Source of the DNA: UBA1181 sp045639525
Lineage (GTDB): Bacteria > Bacteroidota > Bacteroidia > Bacteroidales > Paludibacteraceae
DNA: 64,000 nucleotides
Assembly (NCBI GenBank): GCA_045639525.1
Contig: JAZUDI010000045.1
Location: forward strand, 1-64,000
Reading direction: 5' to 3'
A model generated the notes under the pieces. The model worked only from the letters and a program-made list of their open reading frames with translations, was not told the DNA's origin and did no database searches. The position numbers and the translations under genes were made by a program. Each line of letters opens with the position of its first letter. The first letter of the stretch is position 1. Shown piece by piece: positions 7,444-16,507 of the stretch.

Positions 7444-7845
7444 ATGAAGTTGATAGCGATCCCTACCAGAGACGGCTCGGTCGATGACCATTTCGGCCAT
7501 TGTGCATATTATACGATTTACCACTTGGACGATAATAATAAGATTGTCGTGATGGAACGTTTGGACTCTCCGCAAGGATGTGGCTGCAAGTCTAATATCG
7601 CCTACATTATGCGGGAAATGGGTGTGACCTTGATGCTGGCTGGCAATATGGGAGCGGGCGCCTTCAATAAATTGTCGGAACAGGGAATTCAAGTGGTCAG
7701 AGGTTGCAGCGGCAAGGTAGAGGCTGTCCTGAACCAATATTTAGGTGGCAAACTGTCGGATTCCCAAGAGGCATGTAGCCACCACGGGTGCCACAGTTCC
7801 GAAGAGAATCTTAGTTTCTCTTATGTAGCCCCCAAAAATTCTTAA
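7444..7845 (+). CDS. NifB/NifX family protein (dinitrogenase iron-molybdenum cofactor domain)
   Basis: 133 residues. MKLIAIPTRDGSVDDHFGHC is the classic opening of the NifX/NafY/VnfX-like fold, followed by GCGCKSNIAYIM and AGNMGAGA. The C-terminal 25 residues are Cys/His-rich (CSHHGCHSS) and may bind metal. Stand-alone members are common in anaerobes without nitrogenase and are thought to carry iron-sulfur or Mo/Fe clusters. There are no nif genes in the window, so a role in nitrogen fixation is not implied. Confidence 0.85.
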   Translation: MKLIAIPTRDGSVDDHFGHCAYYTIYHLDDNNKIVVMERLDSPQGCGCKSNIAYIMREMGVTLMLAGNMGAGAFNKLSEQGIQVVRGCSGKVEAVLNQYLGGKLSDSQEACSHHGCHSSEENLSFSYVAPKNS

Positions 7846-7868
7846 TTTATAACGCTAAATTAATTATC

Positions 7869-8921
7869 ATGAAGGTTGGAGATAGAGTTCGTTTCCTCAA
7901 TGCGACAGGAGGCGGAGTGGTTAGTAAAATAGTGAGTCGAGAGATGGTTATGGTGACCGATGACGACGGATTCGACGTGCCAACACTGGCCCGCGAGTGT
8001 GTTGTCGTGGATAGTGGGGAGAATCGTCCCGGCGGTAACGCGTCCAGTTCATCCGCCCCTACGAAGGAGAAGAAGATTGAGGATGTGGTTCCTGAAACGG
8101 AGGATGACGACTACGAACCGGGCGAGGAGACCAAAGAGGGTGAGACCTTGAATGTCTTTTTGGCCTATATTCCGCAAGATCCGAAGAAACTGTCTGTCAC
8201 CGATTATGACTGTTATTTGGTGAATGACAGCAACTATTACTTGGGTTACAATGTGGCGAGCGGAAACGGGTCGATGTTTATCTCCCGCGCCGCAGGTTTT
8301 ATCCAGCCCAACACCAAGATGCTTTTGGAGGAGATCAAGAAGGATCAGTTGAATGATTTGGAGTTCCTTCGTGTGCAATTGATGCCATTTAAGCAGAAGA
8401 AGGCCTACAAGGTGAAGCCCGCTTATGACGCGCAGGTCAAGATCAATCCGGTGAAGTTCTATAAATTGCATAGTTTCACGGAGAACGACTACTTTGATGA
8501 GGACGCGATGTTGTTCCCTATCGTGAAGAACGATGGCTTGGTGGAGCGTGAGGTCTCCGCGGAGGCTGTCTCAGAAATCTTGAAGAGCAAGGAGACCAAA
8601 TTGCCGGCTAAGGTGTCGGTTTCCAGCAAGCCTAGACAGGAGATTGTGGAGATAGACCTCCACATCGAGCAACTTCTGGACAATACGACAGGAATGAGCA
8701 ATGGCGACATACTCCAATATCAGGTAGATAAGTTCCTTGAGGTGATGGCGCAATACGCGAAGTGCAAGGGACAGAAAATCGTCTTCATCCATGGCAAGGG
8801 AGATGGCGTTTTGCGCAAGGAGATTCTTCAACAATTAAACCATAAATATGCCACTTGCTATGTGCAGGACGCCTCTTTCCTTGAGTATGGCTATGGCGCT
8901 ACGATGGTAACCATAAAATAG
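7869..8921 (+). CDS. DUF2027 domain protein with C-terminal Smr domain
   Basis: 350 residues. The N-terminus (MKVGDRVRFLNATGGGVV) is an SH3-like barrel, then an acidic linker (about 60-95), a DUF2027 beta domain (about 95-240) and a Smr domain at about 260-350 with EIDLHIEQL and FIHGKGDGVLR. Smr domains are small DNA/RNA endonucleases seen in MutS2 and ribosome-rescue factors. The DUF2027-Smr fusion is specific to Bacteroidota and its target is unknown. It lies 5 bases upstream of the CNNM/CBS gene and is probably cotranscribed. Confidence 0.88.
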   Translation: MKVGDRVRFLNATGGGVVSKIVSREMVMVTDDDGFDVPTLARECVVVDSGENRPGGNASSSSAPTKEKKIEDVVPETEDDDYEPGEETKEGETLNVFLAYIPQDPKKLSVTDYDCYLVNDSNYYLGYNVASGNGSMFISRAAGFIQPNTKMLLEEIKKDQLNDLEFLRVQLMPFKQKKAYKVKPAYDAQVKINPVKFYKLHSFTENDYFDEDAMLFPIVKNDGLVEREVSAEAVSEILKSKETKLPAKVSVSSKPRQEIVEIDLHIEQLLDNTTGMSNGDILQYQVDKFLEVMAQYAKCKGQKIVFIHGKGDGVLRKEILQQLNHKYATCYVQDASFLEYGYGATMVTIK

Positions 8922-8926
8922 AGATT

Positions 8927-10006
8927 ATGACGCTTTTGATCGTATCGTTGATTCTGACGCTCGGAATCTCCTTCCTATGCTCCTTGATGGAGTCTGTGTT
9001 GTATTCCACCACCAGCTCCTATATCGAGTCGATGCCCGACACGAAGGGTGTCCGTTTGCTCAAGGATTTGAAGTACAATATCGAGAAGCCCATTGCGGCT
9101 ATCTTGTCGCTGAATACGATCGCCAATACGGCGGGTGCTTCGGTAGTGGGCGCACAGGCGGCTGAGGTCTTGGGCAATGAGTTGTTCGGATTCATGTCCG
9201 CCCTTTTGACGGTCTTGGTCTTGATCTTTTCCGAGATTATTCCAAAGACGATTGGCTCGAATTATTGGCGGGAGTTGTGCGTCCCTATCGGATATATCAT
9301 CAAGGGTGTCTATTACCTCTGCTTCCCTTTGGTGGTGGCCTCCCAGGCGTTGACAAAACTCTTCACCAAGAAGCAGACCAATACGGTGAGCCGAGAGGAG
9401 GTAGCCGCCTTGACCAAGATCGGAGAGCGTGAGGGTGTCTTTATGACGAGCGAGAGTAAGATCATTAACAATCTGGTGAAGATGCAGACCATTAAGGTTC
9501 ACTCCATCATGACGCCGCGTACCGTGGTGTTGGCCGCGCAGGAGGATATGACATTGGGTGAATTTTTCAAACAAAAGAGATATTTGTGTTATTCCAGAAT
9601 CCCTGTCTACACGGAGGATATCGACGACATCACTGGTTTTGTCCTCAAGACGGATATTCTGATGCACCTCGCTAATGGCAAGAAAAACTTGAAGTTGAAG
9701 TCCATTAAGCGTGATATTATGGTCTGCTACGAGAATACTTCCATGCCTAAATTCTATGACCTATTGGTGACCCGTAAGGAGCACATCGCCTTGGTCATTG
9801 ACGAGTATGGTGGTATGGAGGGAATCGTGACCATGGAGGATGTCGTGGAGACAATCCTTGGTCTGGAGATCACGGATGAGAGTGATGCCCAGACCGATAT
9901 GCAGGCCTTTGCCAAGGCACTTTGGGCAAAACGCGCGAAGAACCTTGATGTGGCGGAAGTGGAGCCGGAGGATAAGATCGAATCCGAAGGCGGATCACTT
10001 GAATAG
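8927..10006 (+). CDS. CNNM/CorC-type membrane protein with CBS domains
   Basis: 359 residues. The N-terminal DUF21/CNNM domain has about four hydrophobic segments (residues 1-145), with SLMESVLYSTT and FSEIIPKTIG as family marks. A CBS pair follows (about 190-310: VHSIMTPRTVV, RIPVYTEDIDDITGFVLKTD, LVIDEYGGMEGIVTMEDVVETILG). The CorC_HlyC C-terminal domain seems absent; the protein ends in a charged tail. The family is linked to magnesium/cobalt efflux or membrane homeostasis. The last 12 bases overlap the convergent rseP gene. Confidence 0.88.
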   Translation: MTLLIVSLILTLGISFLCSLMESVLYSTTSSYIESMPDTKGVRLLKDLKYNIEKPIAAILSLNTIANTAGASVVGAQAAEVLGNELFGFMSALLTVLVLIFSEIIPKTIGSNYWRELCVPIGYIIKGVYYLCFPLVVASQALTKLFTKKQTNTVSREEVAALTKIGEREGVFMTSESKIINNLVKMQTIKVHSIMTPRTVVLAAQEDMTLGEFFKQKRYLCYSRIPVYTEDIDDITGFVLKTDILMHLANGKKNLKLKSIKRDIMVCYENTSMPKFYDLLVTRKEHIALVIDEYGGMEGIVTMEDVVETILGLEITDESDAQTDMQAFAKALWAKRAKNLDVAEVEPEDKIESEGGSLE

Positions 10007-11314
10007 TCGGAAGAAATCGTTCATGTTCGCGAAGATCATCAAGGCGAGGAGGATGAACATGCCAATCATTTGCGCTCTGACAAGCGCCTTTTGACTAGGT
10101 TTCCTTCTGGTTACCATTTCGTAGATCAAGAACATGATGTGGCCACCGTCCAATCCTGGAATAGGCAACAGATTCATGAATGCCAAGATAACGGAGAGAT
10201 AAGCTGTGATCTCCCAGAATATTTGCGGATGGAATGGATAAGGGAAGAGACGTCCAATGGAGATGAATCCTCCCAAACTCTCCGCCGCCTCCTTGGAGGT
10301 GAATACATATTTCATGTCGTTGGCGTATCCTGTGAACTTCTTGACACACTTTTGGGTGCCATGCGGAATGGCTTCGAAGAGGGAATAGTCTCTTGTCGTG
10401 ACAGGATAGAATGAAAGGACGGATTTCCTGATGACACCGATTTTACCATTGTGGTCTGGTGTGAGTTCGACCTCCACGATTTTGTTGTCCCGCATCACTT
10501 TGACCGGCACGGTGAGATTCTTGTGTTCCGAGAATACATTGGTACAGTGCCCAACGTAGGCCGGTAGGGAGTCTCCGACGGAGATGAGGCTATCTCCGGC
10601 TTTCAATCCGGCCAACTGCGCGCGCGACCCTTCGACAACGCTCTCCAATACGAATGGGATGCGGAAGTTGGCGAATCCCTTCTGCTCTTGCATCATATCC
10701 TTTATTAAATCTCCCTTCATCGGAAGCGCAACCTCCTCTCCCTTTCGAATCACGGTTACCGTCTCTGCGTCGGTGATGGCGCGGAAGGTCTCTTCGCTGA
10801 AATCTTCTAGTGTGAGGTCATCTGCCTTGTAAAGAATATCTCCATCCTGGAATCCCGCCTTTTGTGCGGCTTGACTGAACTCCATACCGGAGGTTGCGTC
10901 ACGTAATGCGATATAACTCTCTCCGTAATGGAAAGAGACCATCGAGTAGATGACGATGGCTAAAATAAAATTGAATACCACGCCAGCCACCATAACGAAG
11001 AATCGTTGCCATGCGGGTTTGGAACGGAACTCCCAATCTTGCACGGGGCGCTTCATCTGTTCTGTATCCAATGATTCGTCGATCATGCCGGCGATCTTCA
11101 CATATCCTCCCAGTGGCAACCAACCGATACCGAAAAGGGTGTCGCTGTTTTGTGGCTTGTACTTGAAGAGAGAAAAGCCTGGGTTGAAGAAGATATAGAA
11201 CTTCTCCACACGGATGTTGAAAATCCGGGCGAAGAGGAAGTGTCCAAATTCGTGAATGACCACCAATAGGGATAGACTAAGAAAGAATTGGAGCAGTACG
11301 ACTAAAAGTTCCAT
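9995..11314 (-). CDS. rseP: RIP metalloprotease RseP (site-2 protease)
   Basis: 439 residues. Zinc motif HEFGH at 21-25 in the first membrane helix, second motif LLPIPGLDGGHIM near 385-400 with the Asp ligand, and PDZ regions between. This is an inner-membrane protease that cuts anti-sigma factors and signal-peptide remnants. It lies 24 bases downstream of dxr, as in many Bacteroidales, and is the last gene of the long minus-strand run that begins around 16.4 kb. It overlaps the convergent CNNM/CBS gene by 12 bases. Confidence 0.95.
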   Translation of the reverse strand: MELLVVLLQFFLSLSLLVVIHEFGHFLFARIFNIRVEKFYIFFNPGFSLFKYKPQNSDTLFGIGWLPLGGYVKIAGMIDESLDTEQMKRPVQDWEFRSKPAWQRFFVMVAGVVFNFILAIVIYSMVSFHYGESYIALRDATSGMEFSQAAQKAGFQDGDILYKADDLTLEDFSEETFRAITDAETVTVIRKGEEVALPMKGDLIKDMMQEQKGFANFRIPFVLESVVEGSRAQLAGLKAGDSLISVGDSLPAYVGHCTNVFSEHKNLTVPVKVMRDNKIVEVELTPDHNGKIGVIRKSVLSFYPVTTRDYSLFEAIPHGTQKCVKKFTGYANDMKYVFTSKEAAESLGGFISIGRLFPYPFHPQIFWEITAYLSVILAFMNLLPIPGLDGGHIMFLIYEMVTRRKPSQKALVRAQMIGMFILLALMIFANMNDFFRLFK

Positions 11315-11338
11315 GTTTCGATAGGGTGGGGAATAGGG

Positions 11339-12490
11339 TTATTTTGAAGATAATTCCGCTGCGATGCGTCTTGCCTCTTTGTCGCTCTCCACATAAACTT
11401 CGTAGGAAGTTTGCGTGGTGAACGTGGCGGTTTGCATCGTCTTTTCAATGATGTCGGACATTTGAAGGAATCCGATGTTGCCTTTTAGGAACTCAGCCAC
11501 GACAATTTCGTTGGCGGCGTTGAGGATACAAGGCATATTGCCTCCCTTGTCCATTGCTTCGAATGCGAACGCGAGGTTGCGGAACACCTCCATATCGGGC
11601 TTTTCGAAAGTTAAATCCTTGCAATCGAAGAAGTCCAAGCGCTTGAAGTTGTTCTTCAAACGGTTAGGAAATCCGAACGCGTATTGGATCGGCAGTTTCA
11701 TATCGGGAAGTCCCATTTGAGCCTTCACGGATCCATCCTCGAACTGCACCATGGAGTGGATGATGGATTGCGGGTGAACCACAGGGACTATCTGTTCGGG
11801 TTTTACGCTGAAGAGCCATTTTGCTTCGATGACCTCGAACCCTTTGTTCATCATGGAGGCGGAATCGATGGTGATCTTCGCTCCCATGCTCCAGTTCGGG
11901 TGTTTCAAAGCATCCTTGGCGGTAACTGTCTCTAAGAACTTTCTGTCCTTGCCGCGGAATGGGCCTCCCGAAGCGGTAAGAATGATGCGTTCGATAGGAC
12001 TTTGTTCCCCTACCAGACATTGGAAGATGGCGGAGTGTTCCGAATCGACCGGAAGGATAGGGCATCTGTTCTTGATAGCCAAGTCGCAGACCAATTCTCC
12101 TGCCACCACCATGGTCTCCTTGTTGGCCAAGGCGATGGTCTTTCCCGCCTTCAATGCGGCGATAGTGGGTTGCAGACCAGAGTAGCCTACCATGGCGGTA
12201 AGTACAATATCCACAGCGTCGGCGGAAGCCACCTCGGCGATGGAGGCTGCGCCTGCGAAGACCTTGATAGGCAGATCCGACAAAGCCTCCTTGACTGTCT
12301 CGTACTTCGCTTCATTGGCGATGACCACCATTTCAGGCTTGAACTTTATTGCCTGTTTGATCAGTAATTCATCGCTGTTGTTGGCAGTCAATGCGTAGAC
12401 TTCAAAGAGATCGGATTGCTCTTCGATGACCTCCAAGGCTTGTGTTCCGATCGAACCGGTCGAGCCTAAAACCGCTATCTGTTTTTTCAT
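11339..12490 (-). CDS. dxr: 1-deoxy-D-xylulose 5-phosphate reductoisomerase
   Basis: 383 residues. It converts DXP to MEP in non-mevalonate isoprenoid synthesis. NADPH loop LGSTGSIG at 8-15; active-site blocks PVDSEHSAIFQCL, TASGGPFR, HPNWSMGAKITIDSASMMNKG and VHPQSIIHSMV. The start is the ATG at 12490, where the dinucleotide fold begins. An in-frame upstream codon at 12559 would overlap the preceding gene. The next gene, rseP, follows after 24 bases. Confidence 0.96.
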   Translation of the reverse strand: MKKQIAVLGSTGSIGTQALEVIEEQSDLFEVYALTANNSDELLIKQAIKFKPEMVVIANEAKYETVKEALSDLPIKVFAGAASIAEVASADAVDIVLTAMVGYSGLQPTIAALKAGKTIALANKETMVVAGELVCDLAIKNRCPILPVDSEHSAIFQCLVGEQSPIERIILTASGGPFRGKDRKFLETVTAKDALKHPNWSMGAKITIDSASMMNKGFEVIEAKWLFSVKPEQIVPVVHPQSIIHSMVQFEDGSVKAQMGLPDMKLPIQYAFGFPNRLKNNFKRLDFFDCKDLTFEKPDMEVFRNLAFAFEAMDKGGNMPCILNAANEIVVAEFLKGNIGFLQMSDIIEKTMQTATFTTQTSYEVYVESDKEARRIAAELSSK

Positions 12491-12510
12491 GTCGAAAAAT
12501 CGTTTAAATG

Positions 12511-13374
12511 TTAGAATGAAATGTAGGATAGTGGATTGACGGCCACGCCATCTTTCCATAACTCGAACTCGAAGTAGGAGTCTGTTCCATTTCTGAATGT
12601 GGTCAAAATCTCACCGGCATGAACCTTCATACCCTTTTGTTTGATGAATGGCTGCTTGGTCTTATAGACGGTGACGATATTGTCCGAATGTTGAATACCC
12701 AACACATATAGGTTGTGGAATGAGTAGTCGGATGAGATGATGATACCATCCAAAACGGATAGCACACTGCTGTTCTGGACCGCCACGAGGGTGGTTCCGT
12801 AGTTTTGTTTGCGGACATTGAAGGTGTCGATGATTCTACCCTGCGCCGGAGAGCACATAAGGTAGGTGGCCTCGATCTTCTCGGAGTTGTAGTTGATCGG
12901 GTTCAGATTCTCGATTTCGCTTGACTCGTAGGCATTACGATAGGCGGTCTCCTTGTCGGATGGCTCCAACGAGATCTTGTCCATATTGATTCCTTTCAGA
13001 TCTTGGGTGGCAGCTGCGGAGTCCAATTCCACTTGGCCAGTCATGACCGCCCGTAACCCCTCCATGTATTGGATTTGGATATTCAATTGGTCAGACAGGG
13101 AATCGACAGCCAAAGCGTCTCGCATAAGTTGACGGTTGAGGTTGAAGTTCTCCGTGTAGCCGGGAAGGAATCCTCTCAACGGTGTCTTGATGATCAGGAA
13201 GGCGATCAAAAAGAAGTAGAGGACGGCCATGATGAAGCCCGCCGCCACTACGGAGCCTTTGGAGAGTCGTATGTGGAAGACCTCCTCCAAGGTGTTCTCG
13301 TTCAGGATGGATACCTTGTATTTGAATCGTATGATCCGTATCAAACGGTTGATTAAACTGCCTTTTTTATCCAT
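12511..13374 (-). CDS. M23-like (LytM/peptidase) protein with degenerate active site
   Basis: 287 residues. One membrane anchor (about 37-62), a coiled middle region, then a C-terminal LytM fold (about 175-287). The fold ends DSYFEFELWKDGVAVNPLSYISF, matching the usual HFE...G.PVDP..Y end of M23 peptidases. The catalytic HxH is not seen: the position before FEL reads Tyr-Phe, and the preceding HxH strand reads TVYKTK. It is therefore probably a non-enzymatic activator or scaffold, like EnvC or NlpD in other bacteria. It starts 21 bases after the SpoU methylase gene and precedes dxr. Confidence 0.75.
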   Translation of the reverse strand: MDKKGSLINRLIRIIRFKYKVSILNENTLEEVFHIRLSKGSVVAAGFIMAVLYFFLIAFLIIKTPLRGFLPGYTENFNLNRQLMRDALAVDSLSDQLNIQIQYMEGLRAVMTGQVELDSAAATQDLKGINMDKISLEPSDKETAYRNAYESSEIENLNPINYNSEKIEATYLMCSPAQGRIIDTFNVRKQNYGTTLVAVQNSSVLSVLDGIIISSDYSFHNLYVLGIQHSDNIVTVYKTKQPFIKQKGMKVHAGEILTTFRNGTDSYFEFELWKDGVAVNPLSYISF

Positions 13375-13395
13375 TTTACAATAGTAATCTTCTTC

Positions 13396-14151
13396 TTACA
13401 GTAATCTTCTTCTGAATTCCGCGCAAACGATGCCTGTCGCCATCGCTACATTCAGGGATTCCGAGGTTTCCCTTTCTTGCGGATAATTGGGGATGAATAG
13501 GCGTCGGTTGATCAATTTCGAGATTGATTCGGAGATGCCGTTCCCCTCGTTGCCCATCACGATGATACCGTGGGGCGTAAGTTCTTGTTTATACATATCG
13601 GCACCATCGAGGAAGGTTCCGTAGATGGGTGTCTCTTGGTTCTCTTGTAGGTATTGGACCAAATCGACATAGTGCACCTTCACGCGCGCGATGGCTCCCA
13701 TGGTGGCCTGCACCACTTTGGGGTTATAGACATCCGCCGTGTCCTGTGAGCAGATGATGTTCTCGATGCCGAACCAATCCGCCACACGGATGATGGTTCC
13801 CAAATTGCCGGGGTCTTGGATGGTGTCGAGTGCCAAGACAAGCTGTTTGCTCATTTGACGCTGGTCCATCGGGTAGTGGGGCTGGTCGAAAATGGCCAGT
13901 GCCGATTGGGGGGATTGAAGCAGCGAAGCCTTTCTGATCTCCTCCTTTTCGGTGATGATCACCTCCTCCGCATTGGGTGAGGGATGCTCTTCCATGAATG
14001 ATTCTGTGCAGATCAAAGTGCGGCAACGGAAGGCGGGCAAAAGGTCGGAAACCAACTTGTTTCCCTCCGCGAGGAAGAGCCCAAGCGCATCACGTTCCTT
14101 TTTCTTCGCCAACGATGCGATTGCTCGTATCTTGTTCTTACTCAGCATCAT
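13396..14151 (-). CDS. TrmH/SpoU family RNA 2'-O-ribose methyltransferase
   Basis: 251 residues. The substrate-binding domain (1-95) is followed by the knotted SPOUT domain with motif 1 LDTIQDPGNLGTIIRVAD, motif 2 IVMGNEGNGIS and motif 3 SESLNVAMATGIVCAEF. It uses SAM to methylate a ribose 2'-OH in 23S rRNA or tRNA. The exact site is not readable from sequence. It lies 7 bases after DUF4827 and 21 bases before the M23-like gene. Confidence 0.9.
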   Translation of the reverse strand: MMLSKNKIRAIASLAKKKERDALGLFLAEGNKLVSDLLPAFRCRTLICTESFMEEHPSPNAEEVIITEKEEIRKASLLQSPQSALAIFDQPHYPMDQRQMSKQLVLALDTIQDPGNLGTIIRVADWFGIENIICSQDTADVYNPKVVQATMGAIARVKVHYVDLVQYLQENQETPIYGTFLDGADMYKQELTPHGIIVMGNEGNGISESISKLINRRLFIPNYPQERETSESLNVAMATGIVCAEFRRRLL

Positions 14152-14158
14152 ATTATTC

Positions 14159-14761
14159 TTATTCCAAACCTACCAACTCAATTTCGTAGTACATAGGCTG
14201 GTATTCAGCCGCATCGGAAATGGTACCTCCTGTGATGGTGATGTTACTCTCGTTTCCGATCTTGAAAGGGATGATCACTTTACATTTGCCTCCCACCCGT
14301 AGATTCTTGACCGCTTGTTGGAATCCCTCACCGAAGGTGGTGCTGGATGCGTCGGAAGTGATCTTGAAACTTTGGGGATCTGGTGAGTATTGCGCGGTGC
14401 AATTGTATCGCATGTTGCCGTGCAACGTATATCCGGCGTAACGGACATAGGCGGTCCAGTTCTTTTGCGGTTCGAGCGTGCCTTCTCCCTTGCTCACTTG
14501 GTGGTAGTAGAGTCCTTCCGCTTTTCCTGACGCGTAGAGGTAGTAGATCTCTTTGCCGTCGGCGGTAAGCCACTCACCGTCGCTGGCTGGCATGGTACCC
14601 TCCACGGCGATTTTATGGTCTTTGATGAATTTCTCGATTGCATCGTCCTCGTCGTCCAGGTAGTCGGAGTAAGACTTGGTCTTGGAGCAGCCGGTGAGGG
14701 CGACGAAGAGTATACTGGATAGGGATAGAACTGCTAACTTAAATTTGCTCGTGAGAGTCAT
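14159..14761 (-). CDS. DUF4827 lipoprotein
   Basis: 200 residues. A lipoprotein signal with lipobox LTGC (Cys about 25) is followed by KTKSYSDYLDDEDDAIEKFI. The rest resembles the FKBP-like DUF4827 family of Bacteroidota (GEGFQQAVKNLRVGGKCKVIIPF is reminiscent of the FKBP flap). No proline-isomerase activity is established. It sits next to an FKBP lipoprotein gene, which suggests that both act on envelope protein folding. Confidence 0.75.
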   Translation of the reverse strand: MTLTSKFKLAVLSLSSILFVALTGCSKTKSYSDYLDDEDDAIEKFIKDHKIAVEGTMPASDGEWLTADGKEIYYLYASGKAEGLYYHQVSKGEGTLEPQKNWTAYVRYAGYTLHGNMRYNCTAQYSPDPQSFKITSDASSTTFGEGFQQAVKNLRVGGKCKVIIPFKIGNESNITITGGTISDAAEYQPMYYEIELVGLE

Positions 14762-14782
14762 AATGAATTGATTTGTATGTTA

Positions 14783-15319
14783 TTAATTTCCTGATTTCAC
14801 TTCGAGGATCGCCATTTTCATGAAAACGGGGGTCCAACTGTTGATGCATTTGCCTTTGCCTGGCACACCGAAGGCGATGACTGAAGGAAGGATGAATTCT
14901 CCGCTTCCGCCATTGCGCATCAATGGAATTGCCTCGCGGATGCCCTTCTCGATATCCGTGTGTCCAATTTTCACGGTAGTTACCACGTCTGTGATTTTGT
15001 CGCAAGGTTCTTCGCCCAACGGTCCGATGGTGTATTTGATGGTCACCTCGTCGTCGCCAACGATGGAGTCTCCCGCGCCCTTTTCGATGATGTGGTAGCG
15101 TAAGCCCGAACTTGTTCTGCCCATTTCCAAATGGAGGGAGTCGATGTAGTGGTTGATCTCTTGCTCCTCCAATTCGTAGAATTGCTTATTCATTTCAAGC
15201 AGGCTCTCTTTCACCTGATCCGGCTCGATCTTGTTGACAGGCACTTGTACCTGTTCTTTGCCGCAAGCGAAGAGTAGCGCGAGGATGAGTGCGAAGAGGG
15301 GAGTGATGGATTTATACAT
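14783..15319 (-). CDS. FKBP-type peptidyl-prolyl isomerase lipoprotein
   Basis: 178 residues from the ATG at 15319; a GTG at 15325 is a less likely start. Lipobox LFAC (Cys about 19). An alpha-helical spacer is followed by an FKBP domain at about 70-178 (GDEVTIKYTI, GIREAIPLMRNGGSGEFILPSVIAFGVPG). It resembles GldI-type periplasmic isomerases of Bacteroidota. It overlaps the end of the nrnA gene by 8 bases, so translation is likely coupled. Confidence 0.85.
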   Translation of the reverse strand: MYKSITPLFALILALLFACGKEQVQVPVNKIEPDQVKESLLEMNKQFYELEEQEINHYIDSLHLEMGRTSSGLRYHIIEKGAGDSIVGDDEVTIKYTIGPLGEEPCDKITDVVTTVKIGHTDIEKGIREAIPLMRNGGSGEFILPSVIAFGVPGKGKCINSWTPVFMKMAILEVKSGN

Positions 15320-16364
15320 AGCCACGTCTCTTTAACTCCTCGTTCAACTCATCTTTCAGGGATGGAAGCGCCTTTTCGAACGCCTCGATGACCTGTTCCA
15401 TATTGTCATAGGATTCTCCGCCCGACGCGTTTTTGTGTCCGCCACCGTTGAAGTATTGAGCGGCGAAGGTGTTGGTCGCCACATCACCTTGCGAACGGAA
15501 GGAGCATTTGATCTTTCCTCCCTCCTCCTTGAAGAAGGCGGAAAAGATGATGCCTTTGATGGAGAGCGGCATGTTGACAAATCCCTCGGTGTCGCCCTTC
15601 TTGAAATCATACTTGGAGAGTTCGTCTGCCGTGAGTGAGATCATGGCGGCGCCATATTCGGGATATAGTTTCATCTTCTCGTAGAGCATATAGCCCATCA
15701 AACGGTATCTGCTCTCGGAGTAGTTGTTGTAAACTTTGTCGTAGATGGCATCCTTGTCGATGCCTTTTTTGATGAGTTCGGAGACGATCACATAGACTTC
15801 CGCTCCGTTGGAGTTGTAGGTGAAGCCTCCCGTGTCGGTCATCATACCTGTATAGATGCACTCGGCGCACTCCTTGTTCAGCTCGGTGAAGTATCCCATA
15901 CGGCAGATGATGCGGAAGATCATCTCCGAGGTGGACGCGAACTGAGGGTAAGAGATCACCAAGTCGGCGAAGTTGCCTGGGTCCAAGTGGTGGTCGACGA
16001 TGATTTTCTTCGCGGCGGAATCAGCCACGCTGATGGCCACGCTATCGATGCGTTTCAAAACATTGAAATCCAAAGCGAAGATCAAGTCGGCTTGTTCGAT
16101 CAACTCGTCGGCAACCGATTTCTTTTTCTCGTAAACAATGATGTCGGAAGAGGCTGGCATCCATTTGAGGAATCCAGGGAAATCATTGGGTACAATGACG
16201 TTCGCGTTCTTTCCGATTGTTCTCAAAAAGATACAGAATGCCAAAGAAGAACCTATCGCGTCTCCATCGGGAGAGACGTGTGTGGTGATGACAATGTTCT
16301 CTGCATCCTCAATGTAGGCTTTCGCCTCCTGTATCAAATCTTCGTCAATAATTTTTGAAATCAT
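15312..16364 (-). CDS. nrnA: DHH family oligoribonuclease/pAp phosphatase (NrnA-like)
   Basis: 350 residues. The DHH phosphoesterase domain has the motif THVSPDGDAIGSSLA (about 28-42) and VDHHLDPGNFAD. The DHHA1 domain ends with NGGGHKNASGG. The family degrades short RNA and dephosphorylates 3'-phosphoadenosine 5'-phosphate. The start is the ATG at 16364, rather than the GTG at 16373. It heads a run through FKBP, DUF4827 and SpoU towards dxr and rseP. Confidence 0.9.
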   Translation of the reverse strand: MISKIIDEDLIQEAKAYIEDAENIVITTHVSPDGDAIGSSLAFCIFLRTIGKNANVIVPNDFPGFLKWMPASSDIIVYEKKKSVADELIEQADLIFALDFNVLKRIDSVAISVADSAAKKIIVDHHLDPGNFADLVISYPQFASTSEMIFRIICRMGYFTELNKECAECIYTGMMTDTGGFTYNSNGAEVYVIVSELIKKGIDKDAIYDKVYNNYSESRYRLMGYMLYEKMKLYPEYGAAMISLTADELSKYDFKKGDTEGFVNMPLSIKGIIFSAFFKEEGGKIKCSFRSQGDVATNTFAAQYFNGGGHKNASGGESYDNMEQVIEAFEKALPSLKDELNEELKRRGYV

Positions 16365-16507
16365 AACTTCCACTTTTAAGACGTTGCTAATTTAAGAAAA
16401 AATATTGGCATTTTCCCCATAAAAGCGTTGAAACTTTTTCTTTGTACTTAGTCTGATAATGTATTGATAATTAACGATATAAGCAATGTTTAACAACCCC
16501 AATGACG

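Noticed and set aside
7444..7845. Evidence for nitrogen fixation from a NifX-like gene
   Set aside because: Stand-alone members of this family are common in organisms without nitrogenase, and no other nif gene is present.
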